NCBI RefSeq assembly: GCF_050113715.1
Contig: NZ_JBNJQR010000004.1
Location: 186,001 to 250,000 of the forward strand
Direction: 5' to 3'
Length of the DNA: 64,000 nt
DNA from: Brevibacillus_H ginsengisoli
GTDB lineage: Bacteria > Bacillota > Bacilli > Brevibacillales > Brevibacillaceae
Made by a program: the position numbers and the translations under genes. Position 1 is the first letter of the stretch, and each line of letters begins with the position of its first letter. This document shows positions 8,030-17,056 of this stretch, one piece after another. Below the pieces are notes generated by a model. It was not told the DNA's origin, did not search any database, and was given only the letters and a program-made list of their open reading frames with translations.

Positions 8030-8578
8030 TTAATCTTCTTCACTTTCTTCATCATACTCTTCTTCTGCGAGTTCTTCTTCTTCAAACATTTCTTCCTCGT
8101 CCAGTTCTTCATCGAGTTCTTCGTCGAGGTCCTCATCTTCGTCTTCTTCGTCGGTTGCTTCATCGTCAACGAATTCTTCATCATCGTCGAACGCTACGAG
8201 ATCATCTTCCTCTTCAAACACTTCTTCAACCTCGTCATCCATATCATAATCATCATCGAAGTCATCGGTAACAATTTTCTTCTTCTTGCCGCCGCCTTCT
8301 TGGGTCTCTTCAACGGTTTCAGTAGGATACCAGCGTTTCAAGCCCCAATTGTTTTCACCCAAGCACACGAAACGACCATCAATATTTACTTCTGTGTAAA
8401 CCTGAGCGATCATTGACATCACTTGCTCTTCGGTCATATTACGCAGCGCAGCGATTTCACCCATTAATTCACGAAAGTTATACGGGCGGTTCTGTTCTCT
8501 TAAAACCTCATATGCGATGTCCACCATCGCCATTTCGAAAAGTTTCTCTTGGTCGATATTTTGGAGTAATTGACTCAA
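8030..8578 (-). CDS. rpoE: RNA polymerase delta subunit
   Basis: Delta is a Gram-positive RNA polymerase accessory subunit that displaces nucleic acids and speeds recycling of core enzyme. The product has an N-terminal folded HARE-HTH-type domain (about residues 1-90, with YEVLREQNRPYNFRELMGEI and GRFVCLGENNWGLKRWYP) and a C-terminal half that is almost entirely Asp and Glu, the hallmark of delta. The start is uncertain: a GTG at 8587 lies too close to the AAAGGA site, whereas TTG at 8578 (SQLLQNIDQ) is 10 bp from it; I use the latter. It lies between the pyrG leader and an upstream promoter, as in B. subtilis. Confidence 0.94.
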   Translation of the reverse strand: MSQLLQNIDQEKLFEMAMVDIAYEVLREQNRPYNFRELMGEIAALRNMTEEQVMSMIAQVYTEVNIDGRFVCLGENNWGLKRWYPTETVEETQEGGGKKKKIVTDDFDDDYDMDDEVEEVFEEEDDLVAFDDDEEFVDDEATDEEDEDEDLDEELDEELDEEEMFEEEELAEEEYDEESEED

Positions 8579-8629
8579 GCCGTGCACGTCCTTTCACAAC
8601 AATAAGTTGGCTATCATACAGTATTCCTC

Positions 8630-8657
8630 ATTTTAACCTAAAATGCAAGAGTTTCAA
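8630..8657 (-). promoter_or_regulatory. Candidate sigma-A promoter of rpoE
   Basis: TTGAAA (8652-8657), 16 bp spacer, TAAAAT (8630-8635) on the minus strand, about 50 bp before the proposed rpoE start. Confidence 0.5.
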
Positions 8658-8710
8658 ACTAAAGCAATTGACTTCACTTCATACTGGATTGGCTAAGCCG
8701 TGCGAAACCG

Positions 8711-8740
8711 AAAAACCCCCTTAAAAAGCTCTTAAGGGGG
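8711..8740 (-). terminator. Intrinsic terminator after icmF
   Basis: CCCCCTTAAGAG-CTTTTTAAGGGGG followed by TTTTT on the minus strand, about 35 bp after the icmF stop. It separates the acyl-CoA block from rpoE. Confidence 0.85.
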
Positions 8741-8775
8741 TACATTCATTGAAATTCGCTTATTGATGAAGAGAC

Positions 8776-11700
8776 TTACATGTTGCGTCGGTATTGACCG
8801 CCCACCTCGTACAGCGCGGCTGAAATCTGGCCGAGAGAAGCAACCTTAACCGACTCCATTAACTCAGCGAAGATGTTGCCTCCAGACACAGCAACCTCTT
8901 GCAATCGCTTGAGGGCTGTGCCCGCTTCATCGCGATGAGACTCCTGGAAGGCGCGCAGGTTATGAATCTGTTGTTGTTTCTCTTCTTCTGTAGCGCGAGC
9001 CAATTCAATTTCATAGTCTTCTTCAGATGAGTTCGGGTTCAAGAACGTGTTGACCCCGATGATCGGCAATTCTCCCGTATGCTTCTTCATCTCGTAGTAC
9101 ATGGATTCGTCCTGGATTTTGCCACGTTGATACTGGGTCTCCATTGCGCCCAATACGCCTCCGCGAGAACTGATCCGTTCGAATTCCTGTAGAACGGCTT
9201 CTTCCACCAGATCGGTTAATTCCTCGATGATGAATGAGCCCTGAAGCGGGTTCTCGTTCTTCGCAAGGCCGAGTTCCTTGTTAATGATCATCTGAATCGC
9301 CATCGCGCGGCGTACAGAGTTCTCAGTAGGCGTCGTGATCGCTTCATCATAAGCATTGGTATGAAGCGAGTTGCAGTTGTCATAGATGGCGATCAGCGCT
9401 TGCAGGGTGGTCCGAATGTCGTTGAAGTCCATCTCTTGGGCGTGCAAGGAACGGCCAGATGTCTGGATATGGTATTTCAATTTTTGACTGCGATCATTTG
9501 CCCCGTATTTGTTCTTTAACGCAGCGGCCCAGATTCTGCGGGCTACACGTCCGATTACGGTATATTCCGGGTCGAGTCCGTTGGAGAAGAAGAACGACAG
9601 ATTTGGCGCAAAATCATCGACTTTCATGCCACGGCTTAAATAATATTCAATGTAGGTAAAACCATTTGCCAACGTAAAGGCCAATTGGGAAATCGGATTC
9701 GCTCCCGCTTCCGCAATATGATAGCCAGAAATGGAGACAGAGTAGTAATTGCGAACCTTGTGATCGATAAAGTACTGCTGGATATCTCCCATCATGCGCA
9801 GAGCAAACTCCGTGGAGAAGATACAGGTGTTCTGCCCCTGATCTTCTTTGAGAATGTCCGCCTGAACGGTTCCGCGTACAGTAGAAAGGGCGTAGGCTTT
9901 AATTTGAGCAAACTCTTCCACGTTTGGTTGTCGACCTTCTCGTTCCACAAACATCTCCACTTGTTGATCAATAGCCGTATTCATAAACATCGCCAGAATC
10001 ATCGGTGCCGGTCCATTAATGGTCATGGAGACAGAGGTGGCTGGAGCGCACAGGTCAAAGCCGGCATACAGCTTCTTCATATCGTCCAGCGTACAAATAC
10101 TTACGCCGCTGTTTCCAATTTTCCCATAGATGTCCGGACGGTAATCCGGGTCTTCTCCATATAAGGTCACGCTGTCAAAAGCCGTACTGAGACGCTTGGC
10201 GTCGTCGTTCTTGGACAAGAAGTGAAAACGCCGGTTGGTACGCTCTGGAGTTCCCTCTCCAGCGAACTGACGTCTAGGGTCCTCGCCCTCCCGTTTAAAC
10301 GGAAATACACCAGCCGTATACGGGAATTCTCCTGGAACATTATCCTTCAATGACCATTTGAGGATTTCTCCCCAATCTTCAAACTGTGGCACACTTACTT
10401 TGGAGATGCGCGTTCCAGACAAGGATTCGCTAAACAGCTTCGTTACGATCTCTTTATCGCGAATTTTGGTGACGAGCTGATCCTGAGCGTACTCCGCTTT
10501 AAGAGAAGGCCATCTGTCCAGAATGCGACGGCTATCTGGGTGCAGCTTTCCTTCGAAATGAGTAATTTGAACATCAATCGCGGCCAAGAGTTCCCCATCA
10601 TGACCAGCAGAGGCCAACGTCTCCTTGGCACCATGGAGTTGGTATAGCTTGCGGGCAACAACTGCTTGCTCCTCGGCAAACTGGCGATAACTGCGCACAG
10701 TATTGGCAATCTCCTGAAGATAATTAATACGTTCTACGGGGATCACCGATTTCTTCATGACAGCGACTGGAGTATCATCCAGTTGATCTACTTGCCAGTC
10801 GACATTCGTCTTTTGCACAACTTTTTTCATTAAAGCGGCGAACAGGACATTGGTTCCCTTATCATTGAATTGGCTGGCAATCGTGCCGTAGACCGGAATT
10901 TGCTCATCCGTGAGTTCAAACTGATTGTGATTGCGGCGATACTGCTTGCGTACTTCTCTCAGCGCATCATCAGAGCCTTTGCGATCAAACTTGTTGATGG
11001 CGATCAGATCAGCAAAATCCAACATGTCGATCTTCTCCAACTGAGAAGGCGCTCCGAATTCACTGGTCATCACGTACATGGCGATATCACAAATGTCTTT
11101 AACCTGAGCGTCGCCTTGACCGATACCACTGGTTTCTACAATGATCAGATCGAAGCAAGCGGCCTTAAGTACCTTCAAGGAATCCTCTACGGCCATCGAC
11201 AATTCGGAACCAGATTTGCGTGTTGCCAAGCTGCGCATATACACTCGTGGTGTGTTGTTGGCATTCATGCGAATTCGGTCTCCAAGCAGCGCTCCGCCTG
11301 TTTTTTGCTTCGAAGGATCAATGGAAAGAATGGCTACGGTTTTATCTGGATACGTATGAATAAACCGACGGACCAACTCATCTGTTAGCGAGCTTTTGCC
11401 TGCTCCGCCCGTACCGGTAATCCCAAGGACAGGAATGGTCTGTTCTTGCGTTCCAAGCTGCTCTTCCACCTGTTGAAAAAAAGAAGCATCCGAAACAGCA
11501 TACTCCGCTACCGAAATCAATCGCGCTACAGCCTTGTGGTTCTGTTCACGCAATTCATTGATTTCAGATTCGACCTGCTTCACTGTTGGAAAGTCAGTTT
11601 CTTGCAACATCTGGTTAATCATACCTTGTAGACCTAAGGCGCGACCGTTGTCAGGCGAAAAGATCTTCGCAACCCCGTACTCTTCCAATTCACGGATTTC

Positions 11701-12021
11701 ACGTGGTACGATTACTCCGCCGCCACCGCCATATACACGGATATGACCGGCTCCACGCTCCTTCAGCAGATCTACCATGTATTTAAAATACTCGACGTGC
11801 CCCCCTTGGTAGGAGCTAATCGCAATCCCTTGGACGTCTTCCTGGATAGCCGCCGTGACAACTTCATCAACAGAGCGATTATGACCCAAGTGAATAACCT
11901 CGGCACCTGATGCTTGCAGAATTCTACGCATAATGTTAATTGACGCATCATGACCATCATACAAACTGGCAGCCGTTACAAAGCGAACTTTATTTGTCGG
12001 ACGATACACTTCTGTTTCCAT
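8776..12021 (-). CDS. icmF: Fused isobutyryl-CoA mutase (IcmF)
   Basis: IcmF is an adenosylcobalamin enzyme that interconverts isobutyryl-CoA and n-butyryl-CoA (and related acyl-CoAs), with its G-protein chaperone built in. The 1081-residue protein shows the three family parts in order: a B12-binding domain with the base-off motif DGHDASI near residue 22, a MeaI-type GTPase domain with P-loop GITGTGGAGKSSLTDE near residue 205 and NKFD specificity motif, and the mutase barrel (about residues 500-1060). This order, B12 domain first, separates IcmF from ordinary methylmalonyl-CoA mutase. The ATG at 12021 is 9 bp after AAGGAGG; a GTG two codons upstream is too close. It is 33 bp downstream of a TetR gene, with beta-oxidation genes upstream, suggesting branched-chain amino acid or fatty acid breakdown. 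Confidence 0.95.
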   Translation of the reverse strand: METEVYRPTNKVRFVTAASLYDGHDASINIMRRILQASGAEVIHLGHNRSVDEVVTAAIQEDVQGIAISSYQGGHVEYFKYMVDLLKERGAGHIRVYGGGGGVIVPREIRELEEYGVAKIFSPDNGRALGLQGMINQMLQETDFPTVKQVESEINELREQNHKAVARLISVAEYAVSDASFFQQVEEQLGTQEQTIPVLGITGTGGAGKSSLTDELVRRFIHTYPDKTVAILSIDPSKQKTGGALLGDRIRMNANNTPRVYMRSLATRKSGSELSMAVEDSLKVLKAACFDLIIVETSGIGQGDAQVKDICDIAMYVMTSEFGAPSQLEKIDMLDFADLIAINKFDRKGSDDALREVRKQYRRNHNQFELTDEQIPVYGTIASQFNDKGTNVLFAALMKKVVQKTNVDWQVDQLDDTPVAVMKKSVIPVERINYLQEIANTVRSYRQFAEEQAVVARKLYQLHGAKETLASAGHDGELLAAIDVQITHFEGKLHPDSRRILDRWPSLKAEYAQDQLVTKIRDKEIVTKLFSESLSGTRISKVSVPQFEDWGEILKWSLKDNVPGEFPYTAGVFPFKREGEDPRRQFAGEGTPERTNRRFHFLSKNDDAKRLSTAFDSVTLYGEDPDYRPDIYGKIGNSGVSICTLDDMKKLYAGFDLCAPATSVSMTINGPAPMILAMFMNTAIDQQVEMFVEREGRQPNVEEFAQIKAYALSTVRGTVQADILKEDQGQNTCIFSTEFALRMMGDIQQYFIDHKVRNYYSVSISGYHIAEAGANPISQLAFTLANGFTYIEYYLSRGMKVDDFAPNLSFFFSNGLDPEYTVIGRVARRIWAAALKNKYGANDRSQKLKYHIQTSGRSLHAQEMDFNDIRTTLQALIAIYDNCNSLHTNAYDEAITTPTENSVRRAMAIQMIINKELGLAKNENPLQGSFIIEELTDLVEEAVLQEFERISSRGGVLGAMETQYQRGKIQDESMYYEMKKHTGELPIIGVNTFLNPNSSEEDYEIELARATEEEKQQQIHNLRAFQESHRDEAGTALKRLQEVAVSGGNIFAELMESVKVASLGQISAALYEVGGQYRRNM

Positions 12022-12054
12022 TCTCACGTGCCTCCTTAATTAGCCTTCATCAAT

Positions 12055-12684
12055 CTACTCAGCGCTCACTTCACGGAGTAAAAGGGCAGTTTGTTTATCA
12101 ATATACTCATCTAAGCTATAGTTTCTCTTCAAAGACCAACGGCGGAAAACCCACATCTCACCCAGCACGACAATATTGGCCGCCATTAATTTGACCTGCT
12201 TTTCGTCTACTCTGATGGAACCATCTTCTATTCCCTTTTGCAGAATTCCCTCAAAAATAGACGTAATCGCCTCTTCTTTTCCTAACACATAGCGCAGCGT
12301 TTCACGCGGCAGCGACTTGGTTTCTTGGTAGATCAGCATAACGCGATCGCTCATCTGATCCATTACGCGGAAGAAGCTTCGCAGGGCCATCTTGAGTATT
12401 TTCAGTCCCGTTCCTTTAAATGTGATCGCTTCACGCAAGCGGTTCTCCACTTCACCGTGAATCGCATCACATACGAGATAAAGCACATCTTCTTTGGACT
12501 CGATATATTCATATAACGTCCCGATGCTAAATCCGGACGCTCTGGCAATTTCGCGTGTTGTGGTTTTGTGGAAACCCTTGTGGATAAATAAATCCACCGC
12601 CGCTTCAATAATTTGTTCACGGCGTTTCTCTATCAGTTTAGGATCCTTCACTAGGGAAGGAATCATTTTTTTCTTTTCAGACAC
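12055..12684 (-). CDS. TetR/AcrR family regulator of acyl-CoA metabolism
   Basis: A 209-residue TetR-family repressor. The N-terminal helix-turn-helix is clear (EQIIEAAVDLFIHKGFHKTT, then REIARASGFSIGTLYEYIESKEDV, about residues 22-68); the rest is a ligand-binding helical domain, presumably for an acyl-CoA. It lies directly before icmF and after meaB, and palindromes of the type TGAGCG-N2-CGYTCA occur in front of this gene, thl and fadF. I infer that it represses these genes and itself and is released by acyl-CoA, the behaviour known for FadR/PsrA-type TetR proteins. It is not a close copy of B. subtilis FadR in the helix-turn-helix, so the name FadR is not assigned. Confidence 0.88.
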   Translation of the reverse strand: MSEKKKMIPSLVKDPKLIEKRREQIIEAAVDLFIHKGFHKTTTREIARASGFSIGTLYEYIESKEDVLYLVCDAIHGEVENRLREAITFKGTGLKILKMALRSFFRVMDQMSDRVMLIYQETKSLPRETLRYVLGKEEAITSIFEGILQKGIEDGSIRVDEKQVKLMAANIVVLGEMWVFRRWSLKRNYSLDEYIDKQTALLLREVSAE

Positions 12685-12707
12685 CTAAGACTCCCCCTGC
12701 TTCTGAC

Positions 12708-12721
12708 TGAGCGTTTAATCA
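12708..12721. promoter_or_regulatory. Candidate TetR operator in front of tetR-icmF
   Basis: TGAGCGTTTAATCA, an imperfect version of the palindromes at 18294 and 20670. It lies between the tetR promoter and the tetR start codon, suitable for autorepression. Confidence 0.5.
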
Positions 12722-12761
12722 GAGAACCTTGGAAATATAAAGATTGCGGCTCCCTCTTCGT

Positions 12762-12791
12762 ATTATACCCACAGAGGAAAATCAGCGACAA
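12762..12791 (-). promoter_or_regulatory. Candidate sigma-A promoter of tetR-icmF
   Basis: TTGTCG (12786-12791), 18 bp spacer, TATAAT (12762-12767) on the minus strand. It is flanked by an inverted repeat (AAAGATTG ... CAATCTTT), whose role is unknown. Confidence 0.6.
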
Positions 12792-12830
12792 TCTTTAAAT
12801 CTCTTGAGACTGTGAATGTCATACTATCTT

Positions 12831-13772
12831 CTATTCATGGAACCACTTGCTGACGATCTCATTGGCTACGCCATAAGGGTCTTCACGTCTTGATGCCACA
12901 TTAGCCAACTCCTGTGCAAAAGCTCCCGATTCAATCCCACGGATCATCCGTTGATAAATCTGATAGTTGACGATTTCGATAACTTCCTCACGCAAATGTC
13001 GGGATCGTCTCGCTTCCCATTCACCGCTTGTTTGAAGATATTCATGATGGCGGAGCGTTTCTTGCCAAAGCTGGTCAATGCCTTGACTGAGAGTGGAGAT
13101 TGTTTTGATGACAGGGGGACGCCATGGAGCATCATGCTTGACGAGGTCGAGCATCTGCTCCACTTCAATCTCCAGCTTATCCGTCCCTGGCAAATCCGCC
13201 TTATTGATAACGAACAGATCGGCAATTTCCATGATTCCCGCTTTGAACGCCTGAACAGAATCTCCACCGCCGGGATTCAGTAAAACAATGGTTGAATCGG
13301 CAATGTTCATGACATCGAGTTCAGACTGCCCTACACCAACCGTCTCAATTAAGATGACGTCACAGCCGTAGGCATCGAGAATTCGCACCGCATCCTTGGT
13401 ATTGCGCGCCAAACCACCCAGACTGCCTCTCGTTCCCATACTGCGGATGAACACCCCAGGATCTGTCGCGTGAGACTGCATCCGTACACGATCCCCCAAA
13501 AGCGCACCGCCAGTAAACGGACTAGTCGGGTCAACGGCAACTACCCCGACCAGTAACTCCTTCGCCCGCAAAAAGCTGATCAAAACGTCTACCAGCGAGC
13601 TTTTACCGGCACCGGGAGTTCCTGTGATTCCAATCAGCCGGGCACGTCCTGTATGAGGAAAAATCTCTCGCAAAATCTGTGTCCGCTCGGGATAATCGTT
13701 CTCTATACAAGTAATGGCGCGAGCTGCCCCGCGCACATCACCTGCAAGAATCCGACGAGTAATTTCGTGCAT
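12831..13772 (-). CDS. meaB: Methylmalonyl-CoA mutase-associated GTPase MeaB
   Basis: MeaB-type GTPases guard and load the B12 cofactor of acyl-CoA mutases. The 313-residue sequence has the P-loop GITGTPGAGKSSLVD near residue 49, the switch segment DVILIETVGVGQSE with the conserved Glu, and NKAD for guanine specificity near residue 195. It lies between the acyl-CoA dehydrogenase genes and tetR-icmF. IcmF already contains such a domain, so the free MeaB may serve another mutase elsewhere in the genome or assist IcmF; no mutA/mutB is in the window. Confidence 0.93.
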   Translation of the reverse strand: MHEITRRILAGDVRGAARAITCIENDYPERTQILREIFPHTGRARLIGITGTPGAGKSSLVDVLISFLRAKELLVGVVAVDPTSPFTGGALLGDRVRMQSHATDPGVFIRSMGTRGSLGGLARNTKDAVRILDAYGCDVILIETVGVGQSELDVMNIADSTIVLLNPGGGDSVQAFKAGIMEIADLFVINKADLPGTDKLEIEVEQMLDLVKHDAPWRPPVIKTISTLSQGIDQLWQETLRHHEYLQTSGEWEARRSRHLREEVIEIVNYQIYQRMIRGIESGAFAQELANVASRREDPYGVANEIVSKWFHE

Positions 13773-13785
13773 ACTGTCGTTCCCT

Positions 13786-14928
13786 CTATTCTTTCAAAAG
13801 GAAGTTACTAATGACCACACGTTGGATCTCGTTTGTTCCTTCATAGATTTGTGTAATCTTCGCATCACGCATGAATCGCTCGACTGGATAATCTCGGGTA
13901 TACCCGTATCCACCGAAGACTTGTACCGCTTCTGTGGTAACTTCCATCGCCGTGTCACCAGCAAATACCTTGGACATTGCCGATGCTTTACCGTACGGCA
14001 AGCCTTGATCCTCCAACCATGCCGCTTGATAGGTTAAGAGACGGGACGCTTCGATTTTGGTCGCCATATCAGCCAGTTTGAATTGGATGGCTTGCAAGGC
14101 AGCAATAGGCTTGCCAAACTGGTTGCGTTCCTTCGCGTAGTTAAGCGCATGCTCATAAGCACCTTGAGCGATGCCCAATGCTTGTGCGGCAATTCCGTTG
14201 CGACCGCCGTCCAAGGTCATCATGGCGATTTTGAAACCTTGCCCTTCTTCACCCAGCATGTTTTCTTTAGGAACTCGCACATCTTCAAAGATCACTTCAA
14301 GCGTAGTAGAAGAACGGATTCCCAGTTTCTTCTCTTTTTTACCCATTGAGAAGCCTGGCATACCTTTCTCTACGATGAAAGCGCTGACGCCTTTATGTTT
14401 CATTGCAGCATCTGTTACCGCAAATACGATATAAGTATCCGCTTCACCGGCATTGGTGATGAAAATTTTGCTTCCGTTGAGGATGTAGTCATCGCCATCT
14501 TTTACAGCAGTCGTGCGCATACCTGCCGAGTCAGAACCCGAACCTGCCTCCGTCAAGCAGTAAGCACCCATTTTCTTGCCTTCTGCGAGTGGACGAAGGA
14601 ATTTTTGCTTTTGTTCTTCTGTTCCGAATTTATAGAGTGGCCAGCTAGCCAGCGATACATGAGCGGAGAGTGTTACCCCGATGGAGGCATCCACGCGGGA
14701 CAGCTCTTCCACAGCGATCACGTAGCTCATATAATCGGCTCCGGCTCCGCCGTATTCTTCCGGCCACGGAATACCGGTGAGACCCAACTCTGCCATCTGT
14801 TCGAAGATGGAACGGTCAAAGCGCTCTTCTTCATCGCGCTCAGCGGCTGTTGGCGCAACAACCTCCTCGGCAAATTCACGAATCATTTTACGCAGCATCT
14901 CTTGTTCTTCGGTTAAATGGAAATTCAT
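13786..14928 (-). CDS. Acyl-CoA dehydrogenase (first of a tandem pair)
   Basis: A 380-residue FAD enzyme of the acyl-CoA dehydrogenase family, which introduces the alpha-beta double bond of beta-oxidation and reduces electron-transfer flavoprotein. The N-terminal segment MNFHLTEEQEMLRKMIREFAEE, the flavin motif AYCLTEAGSGSDSAG, and the C-terminal QIYEGTNEIQR with the catalytic base position are standard. The ATG at 14928 has an AGAGGAG site; a GTG three codons upstream is less likely. It lies 20 bp after a second dehydrogenase gene (14949-16088) with which it shares about the same architecture, suggesting duplication with different chain or branch preference. Substrate cannot be read from sequence. 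Confidence 0.93.
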   Translation of the reverse strand: MNFHLTEEQEMLRKMIREFAEEVVAPTAAERDEEERFDRSIFEQMAELGLTGIPWPEEYGGAGADYMSYVIAVEELSRVDASIGVTLSAHVSLASWPLYKFGTEEQKQKFLRPLAEGKKMGAYCLTEAGSGSDSAGMRTTAVKDGDDYILNGSKIFITNAGEADTYIVFAVTDAAMKHKGVSAFIVEKGMPGFSMGKKEKKLGIRSSTTLEVIFEDVRVPKENMLGEEGQGFKIAMMTLDGGRNGIAAQALGIAQGAYEHALNYAKERNQFGKPIAALQAIQFKLADMATKIEASRLLTYQAAWLEDQGLPYGKASAMSKVFAGDTAMEVTTEAVQVFGGYGYTRDYPVERFMRDAKITQIYEGTNEIQRVVISNFLLKE

Positions 14929-14948
14929 TACTCCCACTCCTCTGTTTT

Positions 14949-16088
14949 TTATGAAAATAAATGCTTGGCAATAACGATTTGTTGAATCTGATTGGTACCT
15001 TCGTAGATCTGTGTAATCTTGGCATCGCGGAACAATCGCTCTACCGGATACTCTCGGGTATAGCCATAACCGCCCAATACCTGAATAGCTTCCGTTGTAA
15101 CTTTCATCGCAGCGTCTGAGGCGAAGCGTTTAGCCATGGAGGCTTCTTTGCCGCATGGGAGTCCTTGACTGCGAAGGAATGCCGCATGGTAGACCAAAAG
15201 TCGAGCTGCCTCTACCAATGTCGCCATATCGGCTAACTTGAAGGCAATCGCTTGCTTGTTGGCGATAGCTTCACCGAACTGCTTGCGTTCCTTGGCATAA
15301 TCCTTGGCGTATTCCAAAGCCGCTTCAGCTATCCCCAACGATTGTGCCGCGATTCCAATTCGTCCGACTTCCAGATTGGCCATCGCAATGGTGAAGCCGT
15401 CACCTTCTTTGCCCAACAAATTCTCGACTGGAACTCTTGCGTCTTCAAAAATAAGCTCAGTGGTGTTGGAACCGTGAAGTCCCATCTTTTTCTCTTTTTT
15501 TCCGACGGTAAATCCTGGGGTGTCCTTCTCCACGATAAAAGCACTGATTCCTCTTGAGCCTTTGGAGGGATCCGTTACAGCAAACGTCAGATACGTATCG
15601 GCTTCTCCGCCATTCGTGATAAATACCTTGGAGCCATTCAAAATGTATTCGTCGCCTTTGCGAACGGCCTGCGTACGGATACTGCTTGCGTCCGATCCGG
15701 CACTTGGTTCGGTTAAGGCAAACGCGCCCAAGAGCTCACCCGCTGCCAATCGTTTGACGTATTTATTCTTTTGCTCAGGTGTTCCGAAATAGAGAATCGG
15801 ATTCGTTCCTACGGATGTATGAACGGAAAGAATTACGCCCAGTGTTGCGCTGACTTTGGAAATCTCATGAATAGCCAAGATATAGGAAGTGAAATCGGCT
15901 CCGACTCCTCCCCATTCTTCGGGAATTGGAATCCCCATCAATCCCATCTCGCCCATTTTCTTCACAATGTGTCGAGGAAACTGTTCAGTCTCTTCCATAA
16001 CCGGAATGAATGGCGCAATCTCCTTTTGAGCAAAATCACGAACCATTTTGCTCATCATTAGTTGTTCTTCGGTCAAACGAAGATCCAT
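14949..16088 (-). CDS. Acyl-CoA dehydrogenase (second of a tandem pair)
   Basis: A 379-residue acyl-CoA dehydrogenase paralogous to its downstream neighbour. It starts MDLRLTEEQLMMSKMVRDFAQ, has GAFALTEPSAGSDASS as flavin-contact motif and QIYEGTNQIQQIVIAKH at the end. The family of short-chain (butyryl-CoA) dehydrogenases is the nearest by general look. It lies between hbd and the other dehydrogenase; spacing is short (63 bp and 20 bp), so cotranscription with thl and hbd is likely. No etfAB genes occur in the window, so the electron acceptor flavoprotein must be encoded elsewhere. Confidence 0.93.
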   Translation of the reverse strand: MDLRLTEEQLMMSKMVRDFAQKEIAPFIPVMEETEQFPRHIVKKMGEMGLMGIPIPEEWGGVGADFTSYILAIHEISKVSATLGVILSVHTSVGTNPILYFGTPEQKNKYVKRLAAGELLGAFALTEPSAGSDASSIRTQAVRKGDEYILNGSKVFITNGGEADTYLTFAVTDPSKGSRGISAFIVEKDTPGFTVGKKEKKMGLHGSNTTELIFEDARVPVENLLGKEGDGFTIAMANLEVGRIGIAAQSLGIAEAALEYAKDYAKERKQFGEAIANKQAIAFKLADMATLVEAARLLVYHAAFLRSQGLPCGKEASMAKRFASDAAMKVTTEAIQVLGGYGYTREYPVERLFRDAKITQIYEGTNQIQQIVIAKHLFS

Positions 16089-16151
16089 GATTGTCCTACC
16101 TTTCCCACAGGAGATAGGGAGACACCTGAAGAAGATGCCCCCATCCGCTGA

Positions 16152-17003
16152 TTACTGATATGAGTAAAATCCGCGACCGGTCTTCTTGCCCAACCAGCCG
16201 GCTTTCACGTATTTGCGCAAAAGTGGGCATGGACGATACTTGGAATCGCCGAACCCTTCATACAGAACTTCCATGATGTACAGACAAGTGTCCAAGCCGA
16301 TAAAGTCTGCCAGCGTAAGCGGCCCCATCGGATGATTCATCCCCAGCTTCATTACTTCGTCAATCGCTTCTGGTGTCGCTACGCCTTCATAGACACAATA
16401 AATCGCTTCATTGATCATCGGCATCAGGACACGATTGGAGACGAAACCTGGGAAGTCGTTGACGCTAACAGGTACCTTGCCCATTTGTTTGGACAGATCT
16501 TCGACTAATTGGTACACTTCATCAGCTGTTTGCAACCCGCGAATGATCTCAACCAGCTTCATCACGGGAACAGGATTCATGAAGTGCATGCCAATCACTT
16601 TCTCTGGGCGTTGGGTCATTGCGGCAATCTCGGTAATTGGCAAAGAGGATGTATTGCTTGCCAAAACCGTATGCTTTGGACAAACTTCGTCCAGCTTCTT
16701 GAAAATTTGAGCTTTCACTGCCATGTTTTCAGTTACGGCTTCTACGACAAAATCAACATCTTTTCCGTCTGCCAAGTCTGTGGATAGTGTAATGCGAGCC
16801 AGAATCGCTTGCTTTTCTTCTTCTGTCAGTTTGCCTTTTTCTACATTGCGGGTCAGATTCTTCGTGATGTTGGCAAGCCCACGGTCAACGAATTCTTGCT
16901 TCACATCATTCAAAACAACTTGTAAGCCAGCCTGAGCAGCTACTTGGGCAATCCCGCTGCCCATTTGTCCGGCCCCAACCACCATAAATTTGTTCACGTT
17001 CAT
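16152..17003 (-). CDS. hbd: 3-hydroxybutyryl-CoA dehydrogenase
   Basis: A 283-residue NAD(P)-dependent 3-hydroxyacyl-CoA dehydrogenase. The Rossmann motif VVGAGQMGSGIAQ lies near residue 7, the catalytic His in IGMHFMNPVPVMKLVEI near residue 137, and the C-terminal helical domain has NHPMGPLTLADFIGLDT. Single-domain length matches short-chain (butyryl) enzymes rather than the large multifunctional FadB type. The ATG at 17003 follows TTTGGAGG; a start six codons upstream overlaps that ribosome site. It is the second gene after thl, so thl-hbd-acd-acd gives a complete short-chain beta-oxidation set except for enoyl-CoA hydratase, which is missing from the window. Confidence 0.95.
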   Translation of the reverse strand: MNVNKFMVVGAGQMGSGIAQVAAQAGLQVVLNDVKQEFVDRGLANITKNLTRNVEKGKLTEEEKQAILARITLSTDLADGKDVDFVVEAVTENMAVKAQIFKKLDEVCPKHTVLASNTSSLPITEIAAMTQRPEKVIGMHFMNPVPVMKLVEIIRGLQTADEVYQLVEDLSKQMGKVPVSVNDFPGFVSNRVLMPMINEAIYCVYEGVATPEAIDEVMKLGMNHPMGPLTLADFIGLDTCLYIMEVLYEGFGDSKYRPCPLLRKYVKAGWLGKKTGRGFYSYQ

Positions 17004-17056
17004 CTTCTTACCTCCAAACAATCAATAGATTTACAACTCTTTCTTTTAAGGAATTC

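Noticed and set aside
12055..12684. TetR protein named as FadR of B. subtilis
   Set aside because: The helix-turn-helix differs and the neighbouring operators are mostly of another type (TGAGCG), so orthology is not supported.
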